From: Nostoc sp. KVJ3
Lineage (GTDB): Bacteria; Cyanobacteriota; Cyanobacteriia; Cyanobacteriales; Nostocaceae
NCBI RefSeq assembly: GCF_026127265.1
Contig: NZ_WWFG01000001.1
Span: 2,023,501 to 2,087,500 of the forward strand
Length of the DNA: 64,000 bases
Direction of reading: 5' to 3'
Made by a program: the position numbers and the translations under genes. The stretch's first letter is position 1, and each line of letters begins with the position of its first letter. The notes under the pieces were generated by a model, which was not told where the DNA came from, did no database searches, and saw nothing but the letters and a program-made list of their open reading frames with translations. This document shows positions 1 to 8,386 of this stretch, piece after piece.

Positions 1-1
1 T

Positions 2-1801
2 CCAGAAGGTTTAGCGGAAGTTGCCACCTATGCTGATGGTATTGGCCCTTGGAAGCGGATGATTGTGAGCGTCAAAGGTACTGATGCTAATGGTGATGGC
101 AAAGCCGATGATGTCAATGGGGATGGAGTAGTCAATGATGCTGACAAGACAACATTACCTCCTTCAACCTTAATTCAAGATGCTCATAACGCAGGTTTAC
201 AGGTTCACCCCTATACCTTCCGTGCGGAAGATCAGTATTTAGCGGCAGATTATAAAGGACAGCTAGCACTAGAAATTCAGCAGTTCTATCAATTAGGTGT
301 AGATGCACTCTTCTCAGATTTCCCAGATATTGCGGATCAAGTGCGGGATAAACTCAGAGACGATCCTCAGTATAATGTAGTGCGATCGCCACAAAACCCT
401 GATGTCCTCTCAGGAGATGCCTTTGCTAATTTGGGTAGTTCCAAAGGTTTTGAAGGTGGAGCAATTAACGCCAGCAAAACCAAGCTGTATCTCCTACTAG
501 AAGGTACAGTTCAAGGCGATACTCCTGGTGCTTTGCGGATTAACGAATTTGATTTAGCTAGCCACAAATACAGCGATCAACTACGCTACTACAGATTGGA
601 TAATCCATCAAATTCCATCGGTGACTTAACAGTTATTAATGATAATGAGTACCTAGTCATTGAACGGGATAACAATCAAGGGGCTGCGGCTAAATTTAAA
701 CGAATCTACAAAATAGACTTGTCTAAGACAGATTCTAATGGCTATGTAGCTAAAGAAGAAGTTGCAGACTTGTTAAATATCCAAGACCCCAAAGACCTGA
801 ATGGAGATGGCAAAACCACCTTTGACTTCCCATTTCAAACCATTGAAAATGTTTTAGTTGTTGACAAAAACACCATTTTGGTAGCTAATGACAACAATTA
901 TCCGTTCTCAACAGGTCGTCCTGGGAATGACCCTCAAAATCCAGTCATAGACAACAACGAAATTCTTCTACTGAAGTTGGAGAAGCCCCTTAACCTTGCT
1001 CCTGGTTTAGGTCAACCTCAAGCCGAAGAAATTAACTTTGGCTCCACTACCAGCGATGATATTACGGTTGGGCCAAATCAAACCTTATTCACAGGTGACG
1101 GAGCAGACTTTGTAGAAGGTACTACAGGTAACACAATCCAAACTGGGAACGGTGATGACACGGTGCTTGTGGGTAGTGACTCTTCAGTATCCACAGGGGA
1201 CGGCGATGATAGTATCTTTGTTGGTCAAAATGGTGCTGTTCAAAATACGACCGTCGATGGTGGCAATTGCGATGACCAAATTACCGTAGTTGAAGCTACT
1301 GGTAGTAATAGTTTATTCGGAGGTGCAGGTAACGATACTCTGACAATAGTTGAAGGTTCTCGTCAATCATCCTTTGGTGGTTCCGGTAACGACACCCTCA
1401 AAAGTAACGGCAGCAATAACCGTCTATATGGTGGTTCTGGGGATGATAAACTCTTCTCCAGTGTCAATGACTCCCTATCGGGTGGCGATGGTGATGACAT
1501 CTTATTTGCAGGTCAACAAGGTGATAATCGCCTGAGTGGTGGTGCTGGTGCTGACCAGTTTTGGATTGCTAACGCCAGTTTGCCAGCTAGCAAGAACATC
1601 ATTACTGATTTTGCGATCGGGATTGATAAAATTGGGCTGGGCGGTATTGGTATCACTCAGTTTAGTAATTTAGCACTGTTGCAACAAGGTAGTGACACTA
1701 TCGTAAAAACTGGAAATACAGAGTTGGTTTCATTGCTAGGAATTACCTCAACCAGCCTGACTGTCAATGACTTCGTTTTTTCTGCTAGCGTCGTGGCTTA
1801 G
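2..1801 (+). CDS. Glycerophosphodiesterase / phytase-like esterase with RTX repeats (5' end outside window)
   Basis: The frame is open from the first bases of the window, so the N-terminus is missing. The first ~110 residues look like the C-terminal part of a glycerophosphodiester phosphodiesterase barrel (EGLAEVATYADGIGPWK, then LGVDALFSDFPD). A Ca-binding loop resembling dockerin (DANGDGKADD, NGDGVVNDAD) sits inside it. Next comes a ~200-residue esterase-like-phytase propeller region, then from about nt 1100 nonapeptide RTX repeats (GGAGNDTL, GGSGNDTL, GGSGDDKL, GGDGDDIL, GGAGADQF) and a short C-terminal tail typical of type I secreted proteins. It probably hydrolyses extracellular phosphodiesters for phosphate supply. 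Domain calls are by motif; the substrate is inferred. Confidence 0.8.
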   Translation, partial: PEGLAEVATYADGIGPWKRMIVSVKGTDANGDGKADDVNGDGVVNDADKTTLPPSTLIQDAHNAGLQVHPYTFRAEDQYLAADYKGQLALEIQQFYQLGVDALFSDFPDIADQVRDKLRDDPQYNVVRSPQNPDVLSGDAFANLGSSKGFEGGAINASKTKLYLLLEGTVQGDTPGALRINEFDLASHKYSDQLRYYRLDNPSNSIGDLTVINDNEYLVIERDNNQGAAAKFKRIYKIDLSKTDSNGYVAKEEVADLLNIQDPKDLNGDGKTTFDFPFQTIENVLVVDKNTILVANDNNYPFSTGRPGNDPQNPVIDNNEILLLKLEKPLNLAPGLGQPQAEEINFGSTTSDDITVGPNQTLFTGDGADFVEGTTGNTIQTGNGDDTVLVGSDSSVSTGDGDDSIFVGQNGAVQNTTVDGGNCDDQITVVEATGSNSLFGGAGNDTLTIVEGSRQSSFGGSGNDTLKSNGSNNRLYGGSGDDKLFSSVNDSLSGGDGDDILFAGQQGDNRLSGGAGADQFWIANASLPASKNIITDFAIGIDKIGLGGIGITQFSNLALLQQGSDTIVKTGNTELVSLLGITSTSLTVNDFVFSASVVA

Positions 1802-1890
1802 TTTATTGCTTAGTGCAGCCTGGTGGAAATAACTATCCAGTTGAAAACCGTTGTTTCAATTGCGTAGACTACAGCAAATAGCTTGTTATT

Positions 1891-1920
1891 GTAGGGTGGG
1901 CATTTGAATGCCCACCCTAC
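1891..1920. repeat. Short palindromic repeat (perfect 14-bp arms)
   Basis: Arms gtagggtgggcatt and aatgcccaccctac flank a 2-nt loop. It lies 90 bp after the RTX gene and could act as its transcription terminator, but it has no U-tract and looks like a dispersed palindromic repeat common in Nostoc genomes. Confidence 0.6.
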
Positions 1921-2009
1921 ACTAGTGAAATCAAAGTTAGAAACCGCATCTATACAAACAAAACCCGATAAGCTTAAGTTAAGGCTTTACTCTTTAAGTA
2001 AGCTGCCCA

Positions 2010-2040
2010 GATCCCCGACTTCTTCAAGAAGTCGGGGATC
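2010..2040 (-). terminator. Hairpin downstream of the topoisomerase gene
   Basis: A perfect inverted repeat with 15-bp arms (gatccccgacttctt / aagaagtcggggatc) and a 1-nt loop, 10 bp beyond the stop codon of the minus-strand topoisomerase gene. The position suits a terminator. The sequence is also that of a dispersed palindromic repeat, so both roles are possible. Confidence 0.5.
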
Positions 2041-2050
2041 TAAATCCAGT

Positions 2051-4564
2051 TTACGATCGCACTTCAGCCACGGTGATAATTTTTTCATCGCGGTTGAGTT
2101 GGATGATGCTTTCACCTTTGACATCTCTACCTAAAATCGGCACGGTTTCCACAGGTATTCGTACCACCCGTTCTTTATTCGTCACTAAAGCTACCTCGCC
2201 AGATGCGTTGGCGTAGCCCGCCGTAGACATCGCAATGACCATACCAGCTAAATTATCAGTTTTGCTGGCAAATTTCATCGCTTGCGTCCCCAAATCGCCG
2301 CGATTAGCCGCTCTTAACTGACTTGCAGCCATCCGCTTGGCATATCCTTCTTGAGTAACTAGCAGCAGTTGGTCATCTTTACCAACAGTGACACAGCCAA
2401 CCATTTGCTGATTTCTCAATAGTCGGAATGCTTGTAAACCCATTGCTGCGCGACCCATAACGGGTAATTGTTCATCATTGGCTGCAAAGCGCAACACTCG
2501 CCCACCGGAACTAGCTAAAATCAGATGCGCCCCTGGGGTGGTGAATTGGGTAAATGACAATTCATCATCGTCTTTGAGCTTCAAAATCGTAATTCCGCGC
2601 CGCGTTAAGTTTGTGAATTCTCCCAGAGACAGACGCTTAATTCTTCCCTGTTTTGTTAAGAGAATCATCTGCTGAGTTTCGAGATTGTCTGGTAGTACAA
2701 AGCGGCTGACCACAGCTTCTTGAGCGCCTTGAGCAGTATTACTAAGCATTGTAATCAAAGGTTTTCCCCGTGGAGAACGCCCAGTAGTTGGCGGGATTTC
2801 TCCCACATTCACAGGATAGACTTTGCCGCCACCGGTTAGGATTAGCAAGTCTTTTTGGGTGTCAGTCAACACGGTTTGGATAATGAAGTCATTATCATGC
2901 AAACCATTTTCAGCTTTTGACTTTCTGCCAGATGGTTGGCTGCGACGGACATAACCCCGTTGGGTAAATTCTAAAATTGCTTCCTCTGCTGGTTCAGAAG
3001 ATTTCAGATTTTCCTCTTCCTCCTCTGCTCCTCTGCTCCTCTGTTCCTCTGCCTTAGACTTTTGTTCTTCTCCGATTTTTGTCCGCCGGGGATCGCTGTA
3101 CTTGCGCTTGAGCGATCGCAATTCTTTTTTCAGCGCCTTGAGTAATTCGCGGCGATCGTTGAGTAATTGTTCTAGCAAACTAATTTGTTCGCTAACTTGC
3201 TCAAATTCTTGCTGCAAATTTTGCTGTTCTAAACTGGTGAGGCGGCGCAACGGCATCGCCAAAATTGCATCTCCTTGTACCTCACTCAAATCTAGTTGGC
3301 TACAAAGATTTATTTTTGCCGTACTTCCATCGGGAGCTTGCCGTAAAATTTCAATTACCCGATCCAAATTAGATAGGGCTTTGAGTAAACCTTCCACCAA
3401 ATGCACGCGACTTTGAGCTTTCCCCAACTCGTAATTGTAGCGACGGTTTAGCGTCTCTTCCCGGAAAGTCAAAAACTCTTGCAACAATTGACGCAAACTT
3501 AACTGGCGGGGTTGTCCATTGACGATCGCTAACAGAATTGCCCCAAAGGTCATTTGCAAAGCAGTTTGGTGATACAAATGCTGGAGAACTTCTTGAGGAT
3601 TGGTATCGCGTTTGAGTTCAATTACCACTCGCATCCCTTCGCGATCGCTCTCATCCCGAAGATCGGAAATCCCTTGCAAACGTCCTTGATTTACTAAGTC
3701 TGCTACCTTCTCAATCCAGGCGGCCTTATTCACTTGATAAGGCAATTCTGTAATAATAATGGCCGTCCGTCGCTTGCTTCCCCTACTGGCTGGAATTTCC
3801 TCCAGAGTTGCAACTCCCCGCAGCAGAATCCCACCTTTACCTGTGGTGTATGCTTCCCGAATTCCCGTCTCACCAATTATTTCTCCACCAGTGGGAAAGT
3901 CTGGCCCTGGAATTAGCTCGAATAACTTTTCATCTGCCAAATCTGGGTTGTCGATTAAAGCGATTAACCCATCCACAATTTCCCCCAAGTTGTGCGGTGG
4001 GACATTTGTCGCCATTCCCACAGCGATCCCAGAACAGCCATTGAGCAACAGAAAGGGCAATTGAGCGGGTAAAACCGTTGGTTCTTGCTGAGAATTATCG
4101 AAGTTCCCGACAAATTCCACCGTTTCTTCGCCGATTTCTGTCAGCATTCCCTCATGGCTGATGGGTGCGAGGCGCGTTTCTGTGTAACGCATCGCCGCCG
4201 GTGGGTCATTATCGACGCTACCAAAGTTACCATGTCCGGCTAGCAAGGGATAGCGGCTAGAAAAATCTTGCACCAGCCTAACTAAGGCATCGTAAACTGA
4301 TTGGTCGCCGTGAGGATGGTATTTACCCAACACATCACCCACTACACGGGCACATTTTCGATAAGGTCTATCTGGTACTAAACCGAGTTCGTGCATTGCA
4401 TACAAAATGCGGCGATGCACTGGTTTTAAGCCATCACGCACGTCTGGTAGCGCTCGCCCGACAATCACGCTCATGGCATATTCGAGATAAGACCGTTGCA
4501 TCTCGGTATGCAGGGCTGTTGGAATTACCTGTCCCGTTGAGAGAAGGTTTAACTGTTTTGCCAT
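2051..4564 (-). CDS. gyrA: DNA gyrase/topoisomerase IV subunit A
   Basis: The 837-aa breakage-reunion subunit of a type IIA topoisomerase. It binds GyrB and cuts and rejoins DNA through Tyr127 (AAMRYTETRL). The winged-helix region KPVHRRILYAM and the motifs KCARVVGDVLGKYHPHGD and GIAVGMATNVPPHN are intact. The C-terminal beta-pinwheel starts near residue 530. I do not see a canonical GyrA-box (QRRGGKG); the closest match is TRRGITILKL near residue 655, so DNA wrapping may be weak and the enzyme may be closer to ParC in behaviour. Residues ~497-520 (EEQKSKAEEQRSRGAEEEEE) are a charged insert encoded by a gctcctct-type repeat. Cyanobacteria often carry two gyrA-like genes; this may be the second one. 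Confidence 0.93.
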   Translation of the reverse strand: MAKQLNLLSTGQVIPTALHTEMQRSYLEYAMSVIVGRALPDVRDGLKPVHRRILYAMHELGLVPDRPYRKCARVVGDVLGKYHPHGDQSVYDALVRLVQDFSSRYPLLAGHGNFGSVDNDPPAAMRYTETRLAPISHEGMLTEIGEETVEFVGNFDNSQQEPTVLPAQLPFLLLNGCSGIAVGMATNVPPHNLGEIVDGLIALIDNPDLADEKLFELIPGPDFPTGGEIIGETGIREAYTTGKGGILLRGVATLEEIPASRGSKRRTAIIITELPYQVNKAAWIEKVADLVNQGRLQGISDLRDESDREGMRVVIELKRDTNPQEVLQHLYHQTALQMTFGAILLAIVNGQPRQLSLRQLLQEFLTFREETLNRRYNYELGKAQSRVHLVEGLLKALSNLDRVIEILRQAPDGSTAKINLCSQLDLSEVQGDAILAMPLRRLTSLEQQNLQQEFEQVSEQISLLEQLLNDRRELLKALKKELRSLKRKYSDPRRTKIGEEQKSKAEEQRSRGAEEEEENLKSSEPAEEAILEFTQRGYVRRSQPSGRKSKAENGLHDNDFIIQTVLTDTQKDLLILTGGGKVYPVNVGEIPPTTGRSPRGKPLITMLSNTAQGAQEAVVSRFVLPDNLETQQMILLTKQGRIKRLSLGEFTNLTRRGITILKLKDDDELSFTQFTTPGAHLILASSGGRVLRFAANDEQLPVMGRAAMGLQAFRLLRNQQMVGCVTVGKDDQLLLVTQEGYAKRMAASQLRAANRGDLGTQAMKFASKTDNLAGMVIAMSTAGYANASGEVALVTNKERVVRIPVETVPILGRDVKGESIIQLNRDEKIITVAEVRS

Positions 4565-4890
4565 GAGTTTTTTCCCTGAAATTTAACTACACAAAAGCCG
4601 GCGGAACTCAATATTGCAGCAACCACAGCATAACGGATGAAATGGGATTCCTAACAAAATATTGATAGTCATAGAAGAAAAAGCAGTAGTATCATCCTTG
4701 ATGACAAAGATGTACATGCACTATTAAAAAGGAAACAGATAGCAAGTAACTGTTTTAATGGAATGATAATCTGCTGCACAATTAATTTGTATACACTTCA
4801 TAGCCAGGATACTTGCCATGACTGCATTCTCTCATTTTTAATTTTGAATTGCCTAATCTCCTTACATCTACCTCTATTACTTAAATTCTC
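4565..4890. other. Intergenic region between divergent genes
   Basis: This AT-rich 326-bp stretch separates the divergent topoisomerase and response-regulator genes and must contain both promoters. I see no conserved repeat, hairpin or small ORF. No Shine-Dalgarno sequence is visible before the ATG at 4891. Confidence 0.5.
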
Positions 4891-5298
4891 ATGAAAACTG
4901 TTTTAATTGTCGAAGACGATCTAATTAATGCTCGCGTTTTTTCCAAGATTTTGTCCAAGCGCGGTGGCTTGGGAGTGAAACATACTGAAAATGTTGAAGA
5001 AGTAATAAAAATTGCCCAATCAGGAGAAGCCGACCTGATTTTGATGGATGTTTCTCTGTCTAGAAGTGTTTACCAAGGTAAATCTGTTGATGGAATCAAG
5101 ATTACACAAATGTTGAAATCCGATCCAAAAACAGCAAACTTACCTATTATTTTGGTGACAGCACATGCTATGGAAGGCGATCGCGAGAATTTTCTCAAGC
5201 AAAGCGGCGCTGATGGCTACATTTCTAAGCCAGTTGTTGACCATCAACAGTTTGTTGACCAAATCATCGCACTTCTACCCCCAGACGACCAATCATAA
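4891..5298 (+). CDS. CheY-like single-domain response regulator
   Basis: A 135-aa receiver domain with no output domain. The acidic pocket is Asp9/Asp10, the phosphoacceptor Asp53 (LILMDVSL), and the conserved Thr90 and Lys113 (YISKPV) are present, so it should be phosphorylatable. It probably relays a signal from an unlinked histidine kinase to a protein partner. The segment after Asp53 (SLSRSVYQGKSVDGIK) is a little longer than in CheY, as in many cyanobacterial receivers of the DivK/PleD type. It stands alone, with a strong hairpin ~110 bp downstream. The target is unknown. Confidence 0.9.
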   Translation: MKTVLIVEDDLINARVFSKILSKRGGLGVKHTENVEEVIKIAQSGEADLILMDVSLSRSVYQGKSVDGIKITQMLKSDPKTANLPIILVTAHAMEGDRENFLKQSGADGYISKPVVDHQQFVDQIIALLPPDDQS

Positions 5299-5406
5299 TT
5301 GACCATTGACAGCAGAATTCAGGAGTCATGAGTAAAATTAATTCTACATCTGGCTATTGAGTTGAAAAGGTATACCTCATTAACTTGCAAACTGCTGTAT
5401 CTCATT

Positions 5407-5440
5407 AATAGTCGCCCAAAAATGTTTTTGGGCGACTATT
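5407..5440. terminator. Strong bidirectional-type hairpin
   Basis: Perfect 16-bp arms (aatagtcgcccaaaaa / tttttgggcgactatt) surround a 2-nt loop. The A-run and T-run inside the arms could end transcription from either side. It lies between the response-regulator gene and the convergent TPR gene. Confidence 0.6.
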
Positions 5441-5509
5441 ACCTCTATTTGGTAAGTATATATGTACTATGAAAAGGTGGTATTAAGCAAGTGGTAATAG
5501 GAAAGTTAT

Positions 5510-5563
5510 GAGTGCTGAGTGCTGAATTTCAATATTTAACTCCCAACTCAGCACTCAGCACTC
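5510..5563 (-). terminator. Inverted repeat directly after the TPR gene
   Basis: Arms gagtgctgagtgctga (5510-5525) and tcagcactcagcactc (5548-5563) are perfectly complementary and separated by 22 nt. The repeat abuts the stop codon of the minus-strand TPR gene. It is built from the heptamer agtgctg, a common cyanobacterial tandem repeat. Confidence 0.45.
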
Positions 5564-6451
5564 CTATTGCGTAGGCTGTTTTTCAGGGGCTGATGATGAG
5601 TTTTCTCGTTGCTGTAGGGCTGCTTGAATACGAGGTAATTCTAGGAATTTTTTCGTATCAGACAGTAGGCGATCGCCCCAGAGGTTTTCTTTGAGAAAAT
5701 TCAAACTAGCATAGCGCTGATCGATGCGGAGTGCGGCTTCTCCCAAGCTTAGTCCTTGTTGGCGATCGCCTTTAGTATAGAGTGCCACTGCCAAAGCTAA
5801 CAAAGGTTCTGCGGCTTGCTTATCAAGGCTGACAGCAGATTGCCATCGCTTAATTGCTTCGGGTGTATTACCCTGTTCATAGTTGATTAAGCCAATGTTG
5901 TTAAGCGCCGGCCAGAATTTTTTATCTTGAGAGACAGCTTTATCGTACTGTGCGATCGCATCTGGCAATCGACCCAGCAAATAGTAAGCATTACCCAAAT
6001 CAAATAAACCCTCTGGATCGTTGGGTTTTAACTTCAAACCATCTTGATAATTGACAACAGCAGCCTGGTAATTTTTCTGCTGAAAATTGGCTGAACCCAA
6101 AGCAAACAAAATATCACCATTTTTCGGGTTGATAGATTGCGCTTTTTTCAGGCTAGCGATCGCCCCGTCATACTCTTTGGTTTGCAGTTGCAATCCACCC
6201 AAGAGCAACCACACCTTATCATTCTTCGGAGCCAGTTGACTAGCCAGGCGCGCTCGTGGCAATGCTAAGTCAATCTGTTGAAACTGAGCTAGTTGAGCCG
6301 CCTCTTGTGCTAAACTCAATCCCTGCTTTTCTAACTTGGTCGCATCTAGTTGTAGTGTATGGGGTATTAATGCCTGCGCGTTAGCGGCTTTTGGCATACT
6401 CCATAAACTACAGATCATCAAAAGAGAAATCAAACGAACATATTTAGGCAC
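5564..6451 (-). CDS. Exported TPR-repeat protein
   Basis: A 295-aa protein starting at GTG, with an N-terminal signal peptide (KYVRLISLLMICSLWSMP, cleavage near ANA-QA, residue ~25). At least five tetratricopeptide repeats follow from residue ~65 (for example GDILFALGSANFQQKNYQAA and DPEGLFDLGNAYYLLGRLPD). It is likely a periplasmic or thylakoid-lumen scaffold for protein assembly; no enzymatic domain is seen. The start is chosen because the residues before the hydrophobic core supply the positive n-region; the next Met (residue 12) would remove it. The C-terminus is Ser/Gln-rich. Partner unknown. Confidence 0.8.
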   Translation of the reverse strand: MPKYVRLISLLMICSLWSMPKAANAQALIPHTLQLDATKLEKQGLSLAQEAAQLAQFQQIDLALPRARLASQLAPKNDKVWLLLGGLQLQTKEYDGAIASLKKAQSINPKNGDILFALGSANFQQKNYQAAVVNYQDGLKLKPNDPEGLFDLGNAYYLLGRLPDAIAQYDKAVSQDKKFWPALNNIGLINYEQGNTPEAIKRWQSAVSLDKQAAEPLLALAVALYTKGDRQQGLSLGEAALRIDQRYASLNFLKENLWGDRLLSDTKKFLELPRIQAALQQRENSSSAPEKQPTQ

Positions 6452-6572
6452 ACTACCGCCTTTAAGCCACTAATCAAAGAATCTTTCAGCTAGCTTAAAC
6501 GATCTCCGCTCTAGACGGCAGTAAAATCTTCTGTCATTAGCTATTGACATCCCATCACAAAGACCATAAATT

Positions 6573-6594
6573 AATAAGTAATAACTTACTTATT
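6573..6594. promoter_or_regulatory. Candidate operator overlapping the TetR gene start
   Basis: Arms aataagt (6573-6579) and acttatt (6588-6594) are separated by 8 bp and contain an inner palindrome, aagtaataactt. The site ends one base before the regulator's ATG, a typical position for autorepression. No Shine-Dalgarno sequence is visible. Confidence 0.4.
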
Positions 6595-6595
6595 T

Positions 6596-7234
6596 ATGGC
6601 TCGTATACCCAGAATCACCAATCAACAAATCTTAGAAGCGGCTCGTCAAGTTTTCCTGCAACAAGGATTTGGTGCTTCAACCTTAGAGATTGCTCAACAG
6701 GCAGGTATTTCTGAAGCTTCAATTTTCAAGCGATTTTCAACCAAGGAAGAATTATTTTTTGCAGCAATGGGAATTCCAGAAAAACCCCTGTGGGTGAGCG
6801 AGTTGGAATCTCTTAGTTGCAAAGGCAATCTCAAAGAAAACCTCATTAATATTTGCCTCCAGATTATGGAATTTTATAGCGAGGTGCTGCCTCAGATCGT
6901 GATGCTGCGATCGCGTGGTAATGCGTTTCCAGAACTTGGAGGGAAAGAACCAGGGCCCATACGAGATTTCAAAGCACTGAAGGCTTTCCTAGAGGATGAA
7001 ATAAACCAAAATCGGCTTCGCCCTTGCGATCCCCATACAGTGGCTCATATTTTACTAGGGTCGCTAATGAACTACGTTTTCTTAGAGCAAATTTCGTCTC
7101 AAGTCAGGATAGCAACTGCTAATTTACCAATAGAAACTTACTTAAATTCTCAAGATCGAGCTACAGAAGTATCAGCATTTATCCAGAGTCTTGTAGATAT
7201 TATTTGGCCAGGAATTTCACCAATTCAGGATTAA
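6596..7234 (+). CDS. TetR/AcrR-family transcriptional regulator
   Basis: 212 aa. The N-terminal helix-turn-helix (residues ~8-55: ILEAARQVFLQQGFGASTLE, IAQQAGISEASIFKRFSTKE) is a textbook TetR DNA-binding domain; the remaining ~150 residues form the ligand-binding and dimerisation part, which does not identify a ligand. An inverted repeat overlaps its start codon, and two ATGAC-N4-GTCAT palindromes lie 300 bp downstream, before the secreted-protein and efflux genes. The simplest model is a repressor of itself and of the 8.4-13.8 kb efflux operon, induced by an exported compound. That link is inferred from position only. Confidence 0.9.
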   Translation: MARIPRITNQQILEAARQVFLQQGFGASTLEIAQQAGISEASIFKRFSTKEELFFAAMGIPEKPLWVSELESLSCKGNLKENLINICLQIMEFYSEVLPQIVMLRSRGNAFPELGGKEPGPIRDFKALKAFLEDEINQNRLRPCDPHTVAHILLGSLMNYVFLEQISSQVRIATANLPIETYLNSQDRATEVSAFIQSLVDIIWPGISPIQD

Positions 7235-7347
7235 ATTAGAGTGATCCAAAACCCGTCACGTCGCTTTGCTCCGAATTCAAAATTCAAAATTCAAAATTAA
7301 TGATCCCTATAAATAAATTTAGTTGCTCTGTATCCTTTTCGTTTTCG

Positions 7348-7426
7348 GTCATTGCGAGCGTTCGCGAAGAGTCTCGTAGAGAAGTGAAGCAATCACAGCC
7401 CTTGGGATTGCTTCGCTCGCAATGAC
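7348..7426. repeat. Dispersed repeat, gtcattgcgag-ended (copy 1)
   Basis: The ends gtcattgcgagcg and cgctcgcaatgac are inverted repeats. A shorter, 58-bp copy of the same element is at 48954-49011. The extra length here is a ~25-bp segment (ttcgcgaagagtctcgtagag) itself seen elsewhere in the window (near 10035). Confidence 0.7.
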
Positions 7427-7530
7427 AATTGGGCATTTTTTTACTTTGAGTACTCTTAAACAAATTTGGCATTAATTCTTCTTCTCGATCTCCCTCATTT
7501 TCCACTGTCTACTCCCCATTAAAAAAACTT

Positions 7531-7578
7531 ATGACCTTGGTCATATATCAGTCTGGAATTACTAATGACTTTTGTCAT
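7531..7578. promoter_or_regulatory. Two tandem ATGAC-N4-GTCAT operator candidates
   Basis: The palindromes atgaccttggtcat (7531-7544) and atgacttttgtcat (7565-7578) have identical 5-bp half-sites and centres 34 bp apart, about three helical turns. Half-site size and spacing suit dimers of a TetR-type repressor, and a TetR gene ends 300 bp upstream. They precede the secreted-protein gene at 7739 and the efflux operon. Confidence 0.5.
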
Positions 7579-7738
7579 ACATTGGTTTCAAATTTTTGAA
7601 CGATAATTATTATGTATGAATTTATACGATGAGGTAAATATTAAACACATTGACACCAAAACAAAAGTAACTGTCTAAAGATTGCTTAATCCAACCCTAA
7701 GCCAAATAGAACTTTAATCTAAATAAGGATTTAATTCC

Positions 7739-8290
7739 ATGTTGAAACCAAACCGAATATCGATAGTCTTAGGTGCTGCTGCCCTGATGATTATTCCCAC
7801 TCTTTTGACTGCTCCTGCAAGTGCCCAGACAAAAGCCTACGTTGTTGCTCAAAACGATCGAGATTGGGATCGTGACAGCAATCAGAACTCTGGAGATCGG
7901 AATAATTGGAACCGCGACGGCAGAAGCAACTCTGGAGATCGGAATAATTGGAACCGCGATAGCAGAAGCAACTCTGGAGATCGGGATAATTGGAACCGCG
8001 ACGGCAGAAGCAACTCTGGAGAATCCAGAAACTCTAGAGATCGGGATAACTGGAACCGTAACAACCAAAACAGAGTAGTCAGACTTCGTAATGGTGACAT
8101 TAGATATCCTAATGGGCAAATTATTCCTGCTAGATCCATAGCCAGACTGCGTAATCAAGGTTACTACAGACTTCCCAACGGAGATGTTCTTCTTCCCAGT
8201 CAGGAAATTGTTCCTGCTGGAAGATTAATTAGAGTGCATGATGATTATTTCAGACTTCCTAGTGGACTGGTACTGCAAATAAACCTTTAA
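7739..8290 (+). CDS. Secreted Asn/Arg/Asp-rich repeat protein
   Basis: 183 aa. A Sec signal peptide (ISIVLGAAALMIIPTLLTAP, cleavage near ASA-QT, residue ~30) is followed by three 14-residue repeats NSGDRNNWNRDGRS (residues ~50-91) that are nearly identical at DNA level. The C-terminal ~75 residues hold three short motifs of the pattern L.NGDI.YP / LPNGDVLLP / LPSGLVLQI, which could form a small beta-structure. Function unknown; the repeat part is highly hydrophilic and probably unstructured. It lies between a TetR operator pair and an efflux operon, so an envelope-stress role is possible but unproven. Confidence 0.7.
   Translation: MLKPNRISIVLGAAALMIIPTLLTAPASAQTKAYVVAQNDRDWDRDSNQNSGDRNNWNRDGRSNSGDRNNWNRDSRSNSGDRDNWNRDGRSNSGESRNSRDRDNWNRNNQNRVVRLRNGDIRYPNGQIIPARSIARLRNQGYYRLPNGDVLLPSQEIVPAGRLIRVHDDYFRLPSGLVLQINL
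7886..8011 (+). repeat. Three 42-bp tandem repeats inside the secreted-protein gene
   Basis: Units begin at 7886, 7928 and 7970 (aactctggagatcg...), each exactly 42 bp and in frame; a fourth begins at 8012 and diverges after 12 bp. The near identity suggests recent expansion and likely copy-number variation between strains. Confidence 0.85.
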
Positions 8291-8326
8291 AACACTCTTA
8301 ACTCCAAACAATTGTCAGTATAAAGA

Positions 8327-8368
8327 CTACCAGGCTATAGTTTTAGCCATAAACAACCAGCTTGGTAG
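8327..8368 (+). terminator. Probable terminator after the secreted-protein gene
   Basis: Arms ctaccaggct and agcttggtag pair with one mismatch, followed by attcttttta. It separates the gene ending at 8290 from the adaptor gene at 8387. The long loop makes it moderate evidence. Confidence 0.4.
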
Positions 8369-8386
8369 CCATTCTTTTTAGACACA

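Larger units (their letters stand above)
7235..7738. other. Intergenic region with repeats and operator pair
   Basis: This 504-bp gap holds a short heptamer array (attcaaa units, 7275-7303), a 79-bp dispersed repeat (7348-7426) and two candidate operators (7531-7578), followed by an AT-rich promoter region for the gene at 7739. A 73-aa minus-strand frame at 7284-7505 is made of the repeat and is not accepted as a gene. Confidence 0.6.

Noticed and set aside
7284..7505. 73-aa minus-strand frame
   Set aside because: Its middle (CHCERSNPKGCDCFTSLRDS) is a translation of a dispersed palindromic repeat; no start signal or domain.
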